Assembly (NCBI RefSeq): GCF_003043455.1
Contig: NZ_PZGG01000001.1
Coordinates: 33,124-97,123, forward strand
Length of the DNA: 64,000 nucleotides
Source: Staphylococcus simulans
GTDB lineage: Bacteria > Bacillota > Bacilli > Staphylococcales > Staphylococcaceae
Direction of reading: 5' to 3'
Shown: in pieces, positions 9,278-18,588 of the stretch
Layout of the letters: each line of letters begins with the position of its first letter
How positions within the stretch are numbered: position 1 is the stretch's first letter
Position numbers and translations under genes: made by a program
The notes under the pieces: generated by a model
What the model was told of the DNA's origin: nothing
The model's database searches: none
Seen by the model: the letters and a program-made list of their open reading frames with translations, nothing else

Positions 9278-10591
9278 ATGTCGTATATAAAGAAGCACGC
9301 TGAAATCATTTATAGTTTGATTATTGGCATTGTTTCACTTTTCATTGGAATCATTGTATTACTCAATCTATCATTTATCCATAAACTTGCTAAGGGAAGC
9401 AAGGTTGACATACATATTAATAATGTGTGGGATTTCATCAATGCTTTCTTTGTTGAAATAATACGGATTATGAGTCAATTTATTGGTCATTTCCCAGTAA
9501 TCAGTGCCATCTTGATTATCTTGTTCGGTGTTGCATTGCTATGGATTGGCTATTTATTATTTATGACTACAAAATATGATTATGATATCTCAATTTTCTT
9601 CCTTATAATAGGAATCTTTTTCTTCCTCATCACAATTGTCTTTATGACACAAGTTTACGGTTTCTTTGCGATTGTTTTCGTGGTTCCGTTTATTGTGCAT
9701 ATCGGATACATTGTGTACAAGGATGAGTTGAACAGTGCGCATCAGAAAGAACATTATCTATGGATTATCTGTACGTACGGAATCAGTTATTTAATTTCTC
9801 AAATTTCGTTATACGGAAGAATCGAAAGCCATGAAATTGCGTTAATTGATATTTTAAGTGTCAACGCATTCTTCGTTGTCATGTGGTGTTTAGGTCAAAT
9901 GTCTATTTGGAACTTCTTGTTCCTTAGAAGATCATTACCTTTAACTAAAGCGGAACTTGGCGAAGAAATGTTGTATTCACGTACAGACAAAAACGGAGCA
10001 ATCAGCCAAACAAAAGAACAACTACGTGAAATTCAAGAGCGTACTCAAGAATTGACACATAGAACACGCAGAAGTATTGATTTAGAAAAAATCAGAAGAA
10101 AACGAGATAGTTTCAAAAAAGCAGTTAAAGATAAAGTCAATCTGACAGAAGACGATTTCCCAACTTGGATGCGTCGTCCGAAATGGATTAAACCAGGTAT
10201 TGTGGAATTGATTTGCGGAGCGATTTTATTCCTATTTACGTTATTAGAATTAAACAACCGTAATGGTTTATTCATGTCAGGTGACTGGGAATTATCACAA
10301 ACATCTTACGTGATAGAGTGGATTACACTCTTCTTGTTATTACTTGTGATTATCGCTTATATCATTACAACATTGACGCATTTCTTACGCGGTAAGTTAT
10401 ACTATGCACAGTTGTTTATGGTAAGTATTTTATTCTTTAAATTGCTGACAGAGTTTATCAATATTATGATTCACGGATTGTTATTATCCATTTTCATTAC
10501 ACCGATTTTATTTATTATGCTTGTGGCAGTTACGATTGCGTTTATTATTCAACTACGTACACCTGCTAAAGCAAAATCATACAAAAACTGA
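9278..10591 (+). CDS. Polytopic membrane protein of unknown function
   Basis: 437 residues from ATG 9278, which has GAGGTG 7 nt upstream (an in-frame ATG at 9239 lacks one). Not recognised as a named family. Seen: a block of about six hydrophobic segments in residues 10-225, then a charged, probably cytoplasmic linker of about 90 residues rich in Arg/Lys/Glu (QLREIQERTQELTHRTRRSI), then about four more segments to the end. A charged linker between two membrane blocks suggests a two-part sensor, scaffold or transporter, but no catalytic or binding motif is visible. It stands alone with its own promoter and terminator; the divergent neighbour is the thiamine-precursor transporter. Confidence 0.75.
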   Translation: MSYIKKHAEIIYSLIIGIVSLFIGIIVLLNLSFIHKLAKGSKVDIHINNVWDFINAFFVEIIRIMSQFIGHFPVISAILIILFGVALLWIGYLLFMTTKYDYDISIFFLIIGIFFFLITIVFMTQVYGFFAIVFVVPFIVHIGYIVYKDELNSAHQKEHYLWIICTYGISYLISQISLYGRIESHEIALIDILSVNAFFVVMWCLGQMSIWNFLFLRRSLPLTKAELGEEMLYSRTDKNGAISQTKEQLREIQERTQELTHRTRRSIDLEKIRRKRDSFKKAVKDKVNLTEDDFPTWMRRPKWIKPGIVELICGAILFLFTLLELNNRNGLFMSGDWELSQTSYVIEWITLFLLLLVIIAYIITTLTHFLRGKLYYAQLFMVSILFFKLLTEFINIMIHGLLLSIFITPILFIMLVAVTIAFIIQLRTPAKAKSYKN

Positions 10592-10617
10592 GGGACTTAG
10601 GTTTCCTCAGTTTTTTT
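10583..10617 (+). terminator. Terminator of the 9278 membrane protein gene
   Basis: AAAAACTGAGG and CCTCAGTTTTTTT arms; the left arm overlaps the TGA stop codon. Confidence 0.88.
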
Positions 10618-10701
10618 ATGGATTTAAGACGTTCTTTTTAGAAAGGAAGCGTCTGATACGTTAAGATAAAAGTAACTACACATAGAAGGCGGAATAATAA
10701 T

Positions 10702-11916
10702 ATGAAGACAGCAGTATTAAATAAAGGAAAAGAACAAAAGTATTTAAATCAATATCCTTTAGTGGATGAAGAAGATATTTATGAACATAGTCATTTAGAA
10801 GATGGTGATATTTTTCATATTGTGACTGACGATGGTCGTTACATTGCGACAGCGTATGTTGGACGTCAACATAAAGGTTTAGGTTGGGTGTTAAGTTATG
10901 ATGCTGAAGCAGAAATCAATCAAGACTTTTTTAAAGAACTATTTGAAGCGGCATTAGATTATCGTCAATATTACTTTGACATTGATGGTACGAATGCATT
11001 CAGATTGTTTAATGCAGAAGGTGATGGTGTCGGTGGTTTAACAATCGATTACTATGATCGCCATTTATTAATCCAATGGTACTCAAAAGGGATTTATACG
11101 TTCAGAGCTGATATTTTAGAAGCTGTACAAGCTGTCTTTCCGTATACTTCAATTTTCGAGAAAACACGTTTTAAAGACAGTGAAGTAGCTAGTGGATTCG
11201 TAACAGGAGATGCACCTGAATTCCCAATTGTCATCGAAGAAAACTTTACGTTCTATAATATTGATTTAGACGATGGACCGATGACAGGAATTTTCTTAGA
11301 CCAAAAAGAAGTTCGTAAAAAATTACGTGATGTTTATGCGCCTGAACGCAGTGTCTTGAATTTATTCAGTTATACTGGGGCATTCTCTGTCATTGCGGCA
11401 CAAACAGCATCAGAAACAACAAGTGTTGACCTTGCGAATCGTTCTAGAGGTTTGACAGAGGAGAACTTTGGGGTAAATGGTATAGACCCGAAAACACAAT
11501 ATATTTATGTGATGGATACGTTTGACTTTTATCATTATGCGGCACGACATAATAAGGTTTATGACACGATTGTCATTGATCCGCCAAGTTTTGCGCGTAA
11601 TAAAAAGAAAGTCTTTACGGTTCAAAAAGACTATCATAAGTTGATTGAAGAAGCTCTACCTATTTTAAGCGATGGAGGTACTTTGATTTTAAGCACAAAT
11701 TCAAGTGCATTATCTTCTAAGGCGTTTAAAAATATGATTAAGAAAACGTTGGATGCGCAAGATGTAGATTTTGAAATTTTAGAAGCAATGGGGCTTCCAA
11801 AAGATTTCAAAACACATCCGCACTATAAACCATCGAAATATTTAAAAGTAGTCTTTGTTCGGGTATCAGAGAAAGTAGAAGAAGTAATAAATGAGGAGGA
11901 CTATTATGGGGATTAG
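10702..11916 (+). CDS. Class I rRNA large-subunit methyltransferase, RlmI-like (PUA + SAM domain)
   Basis: 404 residues. Architecture of the RlmI/YccW/YwbD family: an N-terminal PUA RNA-binding domain (about residues 1-75), a central RNA-contact region, and a Rossmann methyltransferase with the SAM motif VLNLFSYTGAFSV (about residues 214-226) and the catalytic motif DPPSFAR (about residues 293-299). The E. coli relative makes m5C in 23S rRNA, but here the site is unknown; the motif set fits a cytosine-C5 or related RNA methylase. ATG start with GAAGGCGGA upstream. Its end overlaps the next gene by 11 nt, so the two are probably translated together. Confidence 0.85.
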   Translation: MKTAVLNKGKEQKYLNQYPLVDEEDIYEHSHLEDGDIFHIVTDDGRYIATAYVGRQHKGLGWVLSYDAEAEINQDFFKELFEAALDYRQYYFDIDGTNAFRLFNAEGDGVGGLTIDYYDRHLLIQWYSKGIYTFRADILEAVQAVFPYTSIFEKTRFKDSEVASGFVTGDAPEFPIVIEENFTFYNIDLDDGPMTGIFLDQKEVRKKLRDVYAPERSVLNLFSYTGAFSVIAAQTASETTSVDLANRSRGLTEENFGVNGIDPKTQYIYVMDTFDFYHYAARHNKVYDTIVIDPPSFARNKKKVFTVQKDYHKLIEEALPILSDGGTLILSTNSSALSSKAFKNMIKKTLDAQDVDFEILEAMGLPKDFKTHPHYKPSKYLKVVFVRVSEKVEEVINEEDYYGD

Positions 11917-12448
11917 AGATAAATTTTTAAAAAAATCTACAGATAAAATTGGAAATAAAATGTTGAAAATTGATCCGGTGGTTGGTAAAGGACGTTTACC
12001 AAAAAATAAAAAGGATTTAGCGAAAAGACGTGAACGTGCTGAAGAATTAGTAAGAAAGAAAGCATTATTGTCATCTTCAGCAAGTGTTATTCCGATTCCG
12101 GGATTAGATTTCGGAGTCGATTTAAAGCTGATGAAAGATATTATAGAAGATATTAATAAAATTTACGGTTTAGATCATAAAGAGGTAAACCGTATGAGTG
12201 ATGATGTAAAAGAGCGCGTATTAGTTGCTGCATCAATCCAAGGCAGTCAATTTATCGGACGTACTGTTTCAAAAGGTATTTTGAAAATGGTAGTGAAAGA
12301 TGTGGCTAAACGTACAGCTGCGAAACAAACAAGATGGTTCCCAGTTGTCGGTCAAGCAATCGCTGCATCAATCAGTTATTATTTCATGAAAAAACTAGGT
12401 GACGAACACATCGATAAATGTGAAAACGTTGCCAAAAAAATAATGTAA
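11906..12448 (+). CDS. DUF697/EcsC-like protein of unknown function
   Basis: 180 residues. ATG 11906 is chosen because AGGAGGA lies 5 nt upstream; it overlaps the preceding methyltransferase gene by 11 nt. Seen: a basic N-terminus (PKNKKDLAKRRERAEELVRKK), then the small-residue segment SSSASVIPIPGLDFGVDLKLM, and a second one, WFPVVGQAIAASISYYFMKK. This pattern of two proline/glycine-rich hydrophobic stretches around helices resembles DUF697 and EcsC-type proteins that associate with membranes. No catalytic motif is visible. Family assignment is from sequence feel only. Confidence 0.6.
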   Translation: MGIRDKFLKKSTDKIGNKMLKIDPVVGKGRLPKNKKDLAKRRERAEELVRKKALLSSSASVIPIPGLDFGVDLKLMKDIIEDINKIYGLDHKEVNRMSDDVKERVLVAASIQGSQFIGRTVSKGILKMVVKDVAKRTAAKQTRWFPVVGQAIAASISYYFMKKLGDEHIDKCENVAKKIM

Positions 12449-12487
12449 AATCAAGTTGTCAATTAATTTGTGCATATTTTCACAAAA

Positions 12488-12535
12488 ACGCTAAATTCAT
12501 GGCCCTGTATGGGTTAAACAAATTGAATTTAGCGT
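12488..12535. terminator. Long inverted repeat between the DUF697-like gene and ptsH
   Basis: Perfect 12-bp arms (ACGCTAAATTCA / TGAATTTAGCGT) around a 24-nt loop, 40 nt after the stop. The downstream T-run is weak on the plus strand (CATATTTT) and better on the minus strand, so termination efficiency is uncertain. Confidence 0.5.
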
Positions 12536-12551
12536 CATATTTTGGTAATGT
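12523..12551 (+). promoter_or_regulatory. Possible ptsHI promoter
   Basis: TTGAAT, 17-nt spacer, TAATGT, starting within the right arm of the inverted repeat. A 15-bp palindrome (GGTGAGT-C-ACTCACC, 12571-12585) follows in the leader. Confidence 0.4.
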
Positions 12552-12615
12552 TAAGGTGTAATAATGTTCAGGTGAGTCACTCACCAATTAATGGATGCGA
12601 AGGAGAAAGATTATT

Positions 12616-12882
12616 ATGGAACAACAATCATACACTATCATCGACGAAACAGGTATTCACGCTCGTCCAGCTACAATGCTTGTACAAACAGCTTCAAAAT
12701 TTGATTCAGATATTCAACTTGAATACAACGGTAAAAAAGTCAACTTAAAATCAATTATGGGTGTTATGAGCTTAGGCGTAGGTAAAGATGCTGACATTAC
12801 TATCTATGCTGACGGAAGCGACGAAGCTGATGCTATTCAAGCTATCACTGACGTTTTATCTAAAGAAGGTTTAACTAACTAA
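12616..12882 (+). CDS. ptsH: Phosphocarrier protein HPr
   Basis: General phosphotransferase carrier, passing phosphate from enzyme I to sugar-specific EII proteins. 88 residues from ATG 12616 behind AGGAGAAAG. Both phosphorylation sites are in place: His15 in TGIHARPAT (PEP-dependent) and Ser46 in [11 protein letters not shown] (the HPr kinase site used in CcpA-dependent catabolite control of Firmicutes). ptsI begins 1 nt after its stop. The coding sequence is strongly biased to preferred codons, as expected for an abundant protein. Confidence 0.98.
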   Translation: MEQQSYTIIDETGIHARPATMLVQTASKFDSDIQLEYNGKKVNLKSIMGVMSLGVGKDADITIYADGSDEADAIQAITDVLSKEGLTN

Positions 12883-12883
12883 T

Positions 12884-14605
12884 ATGACTAAAAATATTAG
12901 AGGGATTGCGGCATCTGATGGTGTGGCAATCGCAAAAGCCTATCTATTAGTAGAACCTGATTTATCATTTGATAACGGAACAGTGACTGATACAGAGGCT
13001 GAAGTTGCTAAATTTAACGGCGCACTTAACACATCAAAAGTTGAATTGACTAAAATCAGAAATAATGCCGAACAACAATTAGGTGCAGATAAAGCGGCTA
13101 TCTTCGATGCGCATTTATTAGTGCTTGAAGATCCAGAACTTATCCAACCTATTGAAGAAAAAATTAAAAATGAAAATGTTAATGCTGCTCAAGCGTTAAC
13201 AGATGTTTCAAATCAATTTATCACAATATTTGAATCAATGGACAATGAATACATGGCAGAACGTGCAGCTGATATCCGCGACGTTTCTAAACGTGTATTA
13301 GCACACATCTTAGGTGTGGATTTACCAAATCCAAGTATCATTGATGAAAGTGTCGTTATTATCGGGAATGACTTGACACCTTCAGATACTGCACAATTGA
13401 ACAAACAATTCGTGCAAGGATTTGTGACAAACATTGGAGGCAGAACATCTCACTCTGCAATTATGAGCCGTTCTTTAGAAATCCCAGCAGTCGTCGGTAC
13501 TAAAACGATTACTGAGGAAGTTGAAGCAGGTGATATCATTATTGTAGATGGTATGACAGGCGATGTTATTGTTAATCCAAGTGACGAAGTTGTAGCGCAA
13601 TACCAAGAAAAACGTGATAACTTCTTCAAAGATAAACAAGAATTACAAAAATTACGTGATGCTGAATCTGTTACAGAAGATGGTCATCATGTAGAATTAG
13701 CTGCAAACATCGGTACACCAAACGACTTACCTGGTGTAGTTGAAAATGGTGCAGAAGGTATCGGATTATATCGTACTGAGTTCCTATACATGGGTAGAGA
13801 TCAAATGCCGACTGAAGACGAACAATTTGAGGCATACAAAGCAGTCCTTGAAGCAATGGACGGCAAACGTGTGGTTGTTCGTACATTAGATATCGGCGGA
13901 GACAAAGAATTACCTTATTTAGACTTACCTGAAGAAATGAACCCATTCTTAGGTTATCGTGCAATCCGCTTGTGCTTAGCACAACCAGAAATTTTCCGTC
14001 CGCAACTACGTGCGTTATTACGTGCTTCAGTTTACGGAAAATTAAACATTATGTTCCCAATGGTTGCGACAATTCAAGAATTCCGTGATGCGAAAGCATT
14101 ATTAGAAGAAGAACGTCAAAACCTTAAAAACGAAGGTGTCGAAGTTTCAGATGATATTGAAGTTGGTATCATGGTTGAAATTCCATCAACAGCAGCACTT
14201 GCTGATGTTTTTGCGAAAGAAGTAGACTTCTTCAGTATCGGAACAAATGACTTAATTCAATATACAATGGCAGCTGACCGTATGTCAGAACGCGTGTCTT
14301 ATTTATACCAACCTTATAACCCAGCTATTTTACGCTTAGTACAACGTGTTATTGAAGCGTCTCATGCTGAAGGTAAATGGACAGGTATGTGCGGCGAAAT
14401 GGCCGGAGACCAAACTGCAATTCCATTATTGTTAGGTCTTGGATTAGATGAGTTCTCTATGAGTGCAACGTCAATCCTTAAAGCACGTCGTTTAATCAGA
14501 AACTTAAGCGAAGCGCAAATGAAAGACTTAGCAGCAAAAGCAGTGAACTGTGCAACTTCTGAAGAGGTTGTCGCATTAGTTGAAGACTATACGAAACATG
14601 CATAA
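12884..14605 (+). CDS. ptsI: PTS enzyme I (phosphoenolpyruvate-protein phosphotransferase)
   Basis: Autophosphorylates from PEP and passes phosphate to HPr. 573 residues, normal length. Phosphohistidine His190 lies in [13 protein letters not shown]. The PEP-binding C-terminal barrel shows [22 protein letters not shown] and the catalytic Cys503 in GMCGEMAGD. It follows ptsH with one intervening base and no separate strong ribosome binding site other than the end of ptsH, so expression is probably coupled. A strong terminator ends the operon. Confidence 0.98.
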   Translation: MTKNIRGIAASDGVAIAKAYLLVEPDLSFDNGTVTDTEAEVAKFNGALNTSKVELTKIRNNAEQQLGADKAAIFDAHLLVLEDPELIQPIEEKIKNENVNAAQALTDVSNQFITIFESMDNEYMAERAADIRDVSKRVLAHILGVDLPNPSIIDESVVIIGNDLTPSDTAQLNKQFVQGFVTNIGGRTSHSAIMSRSLEIPAVVGTKTITEEVEAGDIIIVDGMTGDVIVNPSDEVVAQYQEKRDNFFKDKQELQKLRDAESVTEDGHHVELAANIGTPNDLPGVVENGAEGIGLYRTEFLYMGRDQMPTEDEQFEAYKAVLEAMDGKRVVVRTLDIGGDKELPYLDLPEEMNPFLGYRAIRLCLAQPEIFRPQLRALLRASVYGKLNIMFPMVATIQEFRDAKALLEEERQNLKNEGVEVSDDIEVGIMVEIPSTAALADVFAKEVDFFSIGTNDLIQYTMAADRMSERVSYLYQPYNPAILRLVQRVIEASHAEGKWTGMCGEMAGDQTAIPLLLGLGLDEFSMSATSILKARRLIRNLSEAQMKDLAAKAVNCATSEEVVALVEDYTKHA

Positions 14606-14623
14606 TCATTTATAAACATTAAT

Positions 14624-14675
14624 AATAAAACCGTGATGAGATGAATGTCCAATTCATTATCATCACGGTTTTATT
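14624..14675 (+). terminator. Terminator of ptsHI
   Basis: Very long stem: AATAAAACCGTGATGA pairs with TCATCACGGTTTTATT, with an inner GAAT/ATTC extension. Symmetric, so it could act on both strands. Confidence 0.88.
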
Positions 14676-14940
14676 GGTGTGCAATTATTTATTGATTATT
14701 TGATTTTTATAACAACTTACAACGAATTTAATTGTGAGGTATATACTGTGTATTTTACGAATTTGTGACAAAGATTTAAATTTTGTATAAATATAATGAA
14801 AATCTTGATTAGAATAATTGTAAACTAGAATTTGAGCGCGTAACATATAAGCTACTGTGTCTATGAACGCAGGTTACAGCTTAATTGTTTGAACCATAAA
14901 GCATAATGGTAAAGTAAAAAAGAGTACATTCAATTTTAAG
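14676..14940. other. Gene-free AT-rich stretch between ptsI and the thioredoxin-like gene
   Basis: The two genes converge here. Beyond the ptsI terminator I see no open frame or convincing RNA gene. It contains one TTTGTGACA nonamer (14762-14770), like the boxes at the ctaA/ctaB promoters, but with no promoter it could serve. Confidence 0.4.
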
Positions 14941-15177
14941 TCAATCTTTATCGATATCGAGTAATGTATTGATTTTATCTATATCAACTTGATACATAGG
15001 TGTGTCATCGATTAAGATAAATGGCGTTGAAAATGCATCAAAATCTATCATTTCATTGCGGTATTGCGAGTTTGAAATGTTTTTCTCAGTGTACGCAACT
15101 TGATGATGATCGAGATAATTTTTCACAAACTGACACGGTGGACAGTCGTTTTGTGTATAAATGACTACATTCGGCAT
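14941..15177 (-). CDS. Thioredoxin/glutaredoxin-like small redox protein
   Basis: 78 residues. The active-site motif CPPC occupies residues 12-15 after the first strand (NVVIYTQND), and the cis-proline loop STPFILID follows near residue 51. This is the thioredoxin fold in its short glutaredoxin/NrdH form; there is no GSH-specific motif, so the electron donor is unknown. ATG start with GGAAG upstream. It is convergent with ptsI and divergent from cydAB; a role in redox maintenance near a terminal oxidase is only suggestive. Confidence 0.85.
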   Translation of the reverse strand: MPNVVIYTQNDCPPCQFVKNYLDHHQVAYTEKNISNSQYRNEMIDFDAFSTPFILIDDTPMYQVDIDKINTLLDIDKD

Positions 15178-15368
15178 GTTTCATCTTCCTTTTCTTTTCA
15201 TTGATGTGTTTACTGTATTAAAGGAAGAATTAAAAATCAAGCCAACCGCCTATATTTGAATGTTACAAGATATATTGGATTTTGTTTAGACAATTTCCTC
15301 CACATTTCATCTAAGACGTTGCGGGCATTAGACAGTAACAAAAATATAGAGAAAAATAGGGTGATATT

Positions 15369-16724
15369 ATGGAAGCAGTAGAACTGAGCAGATTTTTAAC
15401 TGCCATGACCTTAGCTGTGCATATTATCTTCGCGACTATCGGTGTGGGGATGCCGCTTATGTTCGCAATTGCTGAATTTCTTGGGGTAAAGAGAAATGAC
15501 GCAAAATATATTACACTAGCTAAGAGATGGGCCAAAGGTTATGCGGTAACCGTTGCGGTAGGGGTTGTAACAGGTACTATTATCGAGTTGCAGCTGTCAT
15601 TACTTTGGCCGCAATTTATGAAGATTGCAGGACACGTAATTGCACTGCCATTATTCATGGAAGTCTTCGCATTCTTCTTTGAAGCGATTTTCTTAAGTAT
15701 TTATTTCTACACTTGGGAAAGATTCAAAAGTAAATGGACACATTTAATTATGAGTATTCCAGTGGTATTAGGCGGTACTTTATCTGCCTTCTTCATCACT
15801 TCAGTAAACTCATTTATGAACACACCTGAAGGTTTCCAATTGAAAAACGGCAAAATGATACATGTTGATCCGGTTGCAGCGATGTTCAACTCATCATTTG
15901 GTGTTAGAGCCTTCCACGTGATTACGACAGCAATTATGACAATGGCCTTTATTTTAGCGGCGATTGCAGCATTTAAATTATTGAAAAACAAATTTGAAAA
16001 AGATAGAGAATATCATAAGAAAGCATTGAAACTGACTATGATTGTCGGTTTAGTCTTTACATTAGGATCAATGCTTGCTGGTGATATGTCAGCGAAGTTC
16101 TTACACAAAGAACAACCTGAAAAATTAGCAGCATATGAATGGCATTACGATACTGAGAAACGCGCAGATTTAGTTCTGTTTGGTGTACTAGATGAGAAAA
16201 ATCAAGAAGTTCATGGTGCAATTAAGATACCAGCTTTATTAAGTTTCTTATCTGATAACAATATCAACACAGAAGTAGAAGGATTAAATGAATTCCCTAA
16301 AAATGAACAACCACCGTTAATCGTCCATTACTTCTTTGACTTAATGGTAACAAGCGGTATCTTCTGCTTTGTTGTTTCAGGTCTTTACGTCTTAACACGA
16401 CTTGTTAAGAAATGGCGCAAATTCTCAACGCATAAAATATTACTATATGGCATATTATTGACAGGACCAGCAGCAATGCTTGCGATTGAGTTCGGTTGGT
16501 TCTTAACAGAAATGGGCCGCCAACCTTGGATTTTAAGAGGTTACATGAGAGTGTCTGAAGCAGCTACACATGCAGGCGGTTTACCAGGTGTTACCATCGC
16601 ATTTGGTGTCGTTTACTTTATCATCTTATTCACAGCAACGTATGTATTAATACGTATGTTCAAGAATAACCCGCCATATAAAGATGTGGAAAAATTAGAA
16701 GAGAGCCGAGGTGAAGCATCATGA
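15369..16724 (+). CDS. cydA: Cytochrome bd-type quinol oxidase subunit I
   Basis: Heme-bearing subunit of the high-affinity terminal oxidase, integral to the cytoplasmic membrane. 451 residues, the short-Q-loop form usual in Firmicutes. Seen: N-terminal LSRFLTAMTLAVHIIF with the heme-ligand His18, further histidines in KIAGHVIALPLFMEVFAFFFEA, and the quinol/heme signature EMGRQPWILRGYMR in the last third. ATG start with AGGGTGA upstream. Its last 4 nt overlap cydB (ATGA), giving a two-gene operon. I see no cydC or cydD nearby and no clear Rex operator upstream. Confidence 0.96.
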   Translation: MEAVELSRFLTAMTLAVHIIFATIGVGMPLMFAIAEFLGVKRNDAKYITLAKRWAKGYAVTVAVGVVTGTIIELQLSLLWPQFMKIAGHVIALPLFMEVFAFFFEAIFLSIYFYTWERFKSKWTHLIMSIPVVLGGTLSAFFITSVNSFMNTPEGFQLKNGKMIHVDPVAAMFNSSFGVRAFHVITTAIMTMAFILAAIAAFKLLKNKFEKDREYHKKALKLTMIVGLVFTLGSMLAGDMSAKFLHKEQPEKLAAYEWHYDTEKRADLVLFGVLDEKNQEVHGAIKIPALLSFLSDNNINTEVEGLNEFPKNEQPPLIVHYFFDLMVTSGIFCFVVSGLYVLTRLVKKWRKFSTHKILLYGILLTGPAAMLAIEFGWFLTEMGRQPWILRGYMRVSEAATHAGGLPGVTIAFGVVYFIILFTATYVLIRMFKNNPPYKDVEKLEESRGEAS

Positions 16725-17758
16725 GTATTACAGCATTTGGAATGATTGTTTTGTATCTGTTCTTATTCTTGTATATCGTCATTGCTTCAATTGACTTTGG
16801 TGCAGGTATCTTCATTTTACAATCGAAATTAAGAGGTACTGAAAGCACATTAGTACCGATTATCGGTCGCTATCTGAATCCGATTTGGGAAGTTACGAAC
16901 GTATTCTTAGTATTCTTCACAGTCGGGATTGTCGGATTCTTCCCGGATTTCGCGTACTATTACGGTTCAGTTCTGTTAGTGCCGGGATCTATCGCATTAA
17001 TCTTACTTACGATTCGCGGTAGTTTCTATGCTTTCCAAAACTATGGACCAGATTCAAAATTCTCTTGGCTCGTCTTGCATAGTGTGTCTGGGTTATTCAT
17101 CCCAGCAGCGTTAAGTATGGGGCTTGTCATCTCAGAAGGTGGTTATATTCATAAGACTGGCTCAGGTACAGGTGTCGATTTAAAATGGGCTGATTTATTC
17201 TTTAGTCCATTCGCGTGGGCGGTTGTATTCTTAGCTTTAGTTTCAGTGATGTATATTTCATCAGGATTCCTTGCATATTATGCACGTAAAGCAGAAAACA
17301 TGAAAGCCTATAATATTATTCGTATGTGGTTTGTTTTCTGGGGTCCTCCTATGGCTTTAGTGTCATTATTTACTTTCATCACATTACGCAGTCAAAACAA
17401 GCAGCACTTCGATGCTGCGGTAAACCAATACTGGTGGCTGTTCTTAATCAGTATATTATGCTTGTTAGCAGCTTGGATTTTATCTATAATGAAAAAATCA
17501 CCGGGAACAGCATTTATGTTAGTAGTTATCCAAATGGCAACAGCAGTTGCAGGTTATGGCTTAAGTAAATGGCCATATATTCTGTATCCATATATCAACG
17601 GAGACATTCATAAAACAGATGACCCGATGGCTTGGGCCTTAACGATTGCGGCAGTTGTCGGATTATTGATGCTTGTTCCATCACTGATTTTCTTAATGAG
17701 ATTATTCATCTTCAACAAAGATTATGTTGAAGGTAAGAATGATGAAGGTTATTATTAA
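16721..17758 (+). CDS. cydB: Cytochrome bd-type quinol oxidase subunit II
   Basis: Structural partner of CydA. 345 residues with eight or nine hydrophobic helices and the family start FLYIVIASIDFGAGIF and motif NPIWEVTNVFLVFF. The ATG overlaps the cydA stop by 4 nt and GAGGTGAAGC precedes it. From memory, work on staphylococci has tied natural resistance to Pseudomonas respiratory toxins to variation in this subunit in non-pathogenic species, so its exact residues may have physiological meaning. A large terminator follows. Confidence 0.95.
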   Translation: MSITAFGMIVLYLFLFLYIVIASIDFGAGIFILQSKLRGTESTLVPIIGRYLNPIWEVTNVFLVFFTVGIVGFFPDFAYYYGSVLLVPGSIALILLTIRGSFYAFQNYGPDSKFSWLVLHSVSGLFIPAALSMGLVISEGGYIHKTGSGTGVDLKWADLFFSPFAWAVVFLALVSVMYISSGFLAYYARKAENMKAYNIIRMWFVFWGPPMALVSLFTFITLRSQNKQHFDAAVNQYWWLFLISILCLLAAWILSIMKKSPGTAFMLVVIQMATAVAGYGLSKWPYILYPYINGDIHKTDDPMAWALTIAAVVGLLMLVPSLIFLMRLFIFNKDYVEGKNDEGYY

Positions 17759-17770
17759 TAATAAGTCTTA

Positions 17771-17836
17771 GGTGAGGCGAGGCATAATCATAGAATCTCT
17801 ATGATTGAACAGAGCCTTGTCTCATCTTTATTTTTG
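17771..17836 (+). terminator. Terminator of cydAB
   Basis: Two-tier hairpin: GGTGAGGCGAGGC pairs with GCCTTGTCTCATC, and inside it AATCATAG pairs with CTATGATT. It is followed by TTTATTTTT. Confidence 0.85.
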
Positions 17837-17853
17837 CGGAGGTTGTAAGAGAA

Positions 17854-18513
17854 ATGGAAAAAGAATTCGTTGTGATAGGATTAGGTCGTTTCGGCGGCAG
17901 TATAGTCCGAGAATTAAACGCGTTAGGCATGGACGTAATGGCAATCGATTTAAGTGAAGCCCGCGTAAATGAATATAGTGAAATCGCGACACATGCGGTA
18001 GTTGCGGATACGACAGATGAAGCGGTAATGAAAAGTTTAGGGATTCGTAACTTTGATCAAGTCATCGTGGCAATTGGTGAAAATATTCAAACGAGTACCT
18101 TAACGACTCTGATTCTTAAGGAATTAGGGGTTAAAAAAGTTATTGCAAAAGCTCAAAATGATTACCATGCGAAGATTTTAAATAAAATCGGTGCTGATTT
18201 AGTTGTCCATCCTGAACGAGATATGGGACGAAGAATTGCGCATAATATTGCGAGTGCCAGTGTCTTGGATTACTTGGAACTTGCGGATGAATATTCAATT
18301 GTTGAAGCCAAAGCGAATGAACGTATCGCAGGTCAAACTATTGTAGATTTAGATATCCGTGCAAACTTCGGTATCAACATTATTGCGATTAAACGAGATA
18401 AAGATGTTATTATTTCTCCAGATCCGAATATGAATATTGAACTAGGCGATATCTTGATTATGATTGGACACGACAACGACTTAAATCGCTTCGAGAAAAA
18501 ACTTGTCCACTAA
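17854..18513 (+). CDS. ktrC: Ktr potassium channel gating subunit (RCK protein)
   Basis: Cytoplasmic regulatory ring subunit of a Ktr potassium uptake system. 219 residues. The TrkA-N domain begins with the nucleotide motif VIGLGRFGGS and the acidic end of beta-2 (AIDLSE). The C-terminal TrkA-C domain (about residues 140-219) is the part that binds cyclic di-AMP in staphylococcal KtrA/KtrC proteins. The membrane partner (KtrB/KtrD) is not in this window, as expected for staphylococci. ATG 17854 with GGAGG upstream. The symbol ktrC rather than ktrA rests on its position between cydB and rnjA. Confidence 0.88.
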   Translation: MEKEFVVIGLGRFGGSIVRELNALGMDVMAIDLSEARVNEYSEIATHAVVADTTDEAVMKSLGIRNFDQVIVAIGENIQTSTLTTLILKELGVKKVIAKAQNDYHAKILNKIGADLVVHPERDMGRRIAHNIASASVLDYLELADEYSIVEAKANERIAGQTIVDLDIRANFGINIIAIKRDKDVIISPDPNMNIELGDILIMIGHDNDLNRFEKKLVH

Positions 18514-18531
18514 CACAACCTTATACAAACC

Positions 18532-18561
18532 AAAAGCACATTCCGCGTGGAATGTGCTTTT
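18532..18561. terminator. Bidirectional terminator between ktrC and rnjA
   Basis: AAAAGCACATTCC and GGAATGTGCTTTT arms with a 4-nt loop, between two convergent genes. Confidence 0.88.
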
Positions 18562-18588
18562 CTTATAGATTACTTTATTTATAGAAGA

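Noticed and set aside
13671..13982. 103-codon minus-strand open frame inside ptsI
   Set aside because: Shadow of the codon bias in ptsI; no start site and no family resemblance.
14762..14770. TTTGTGACA box as a third SrrA/ResD site
   Set aside because: Lies between the ends of two convergent genes with no promoter to serve; probably chance.
15178..15368. Rex operator ahead of cydAB
   Set aside because: I searched for TTGTGA...TCACAA and found no acceptable palindrome; only partial matches.
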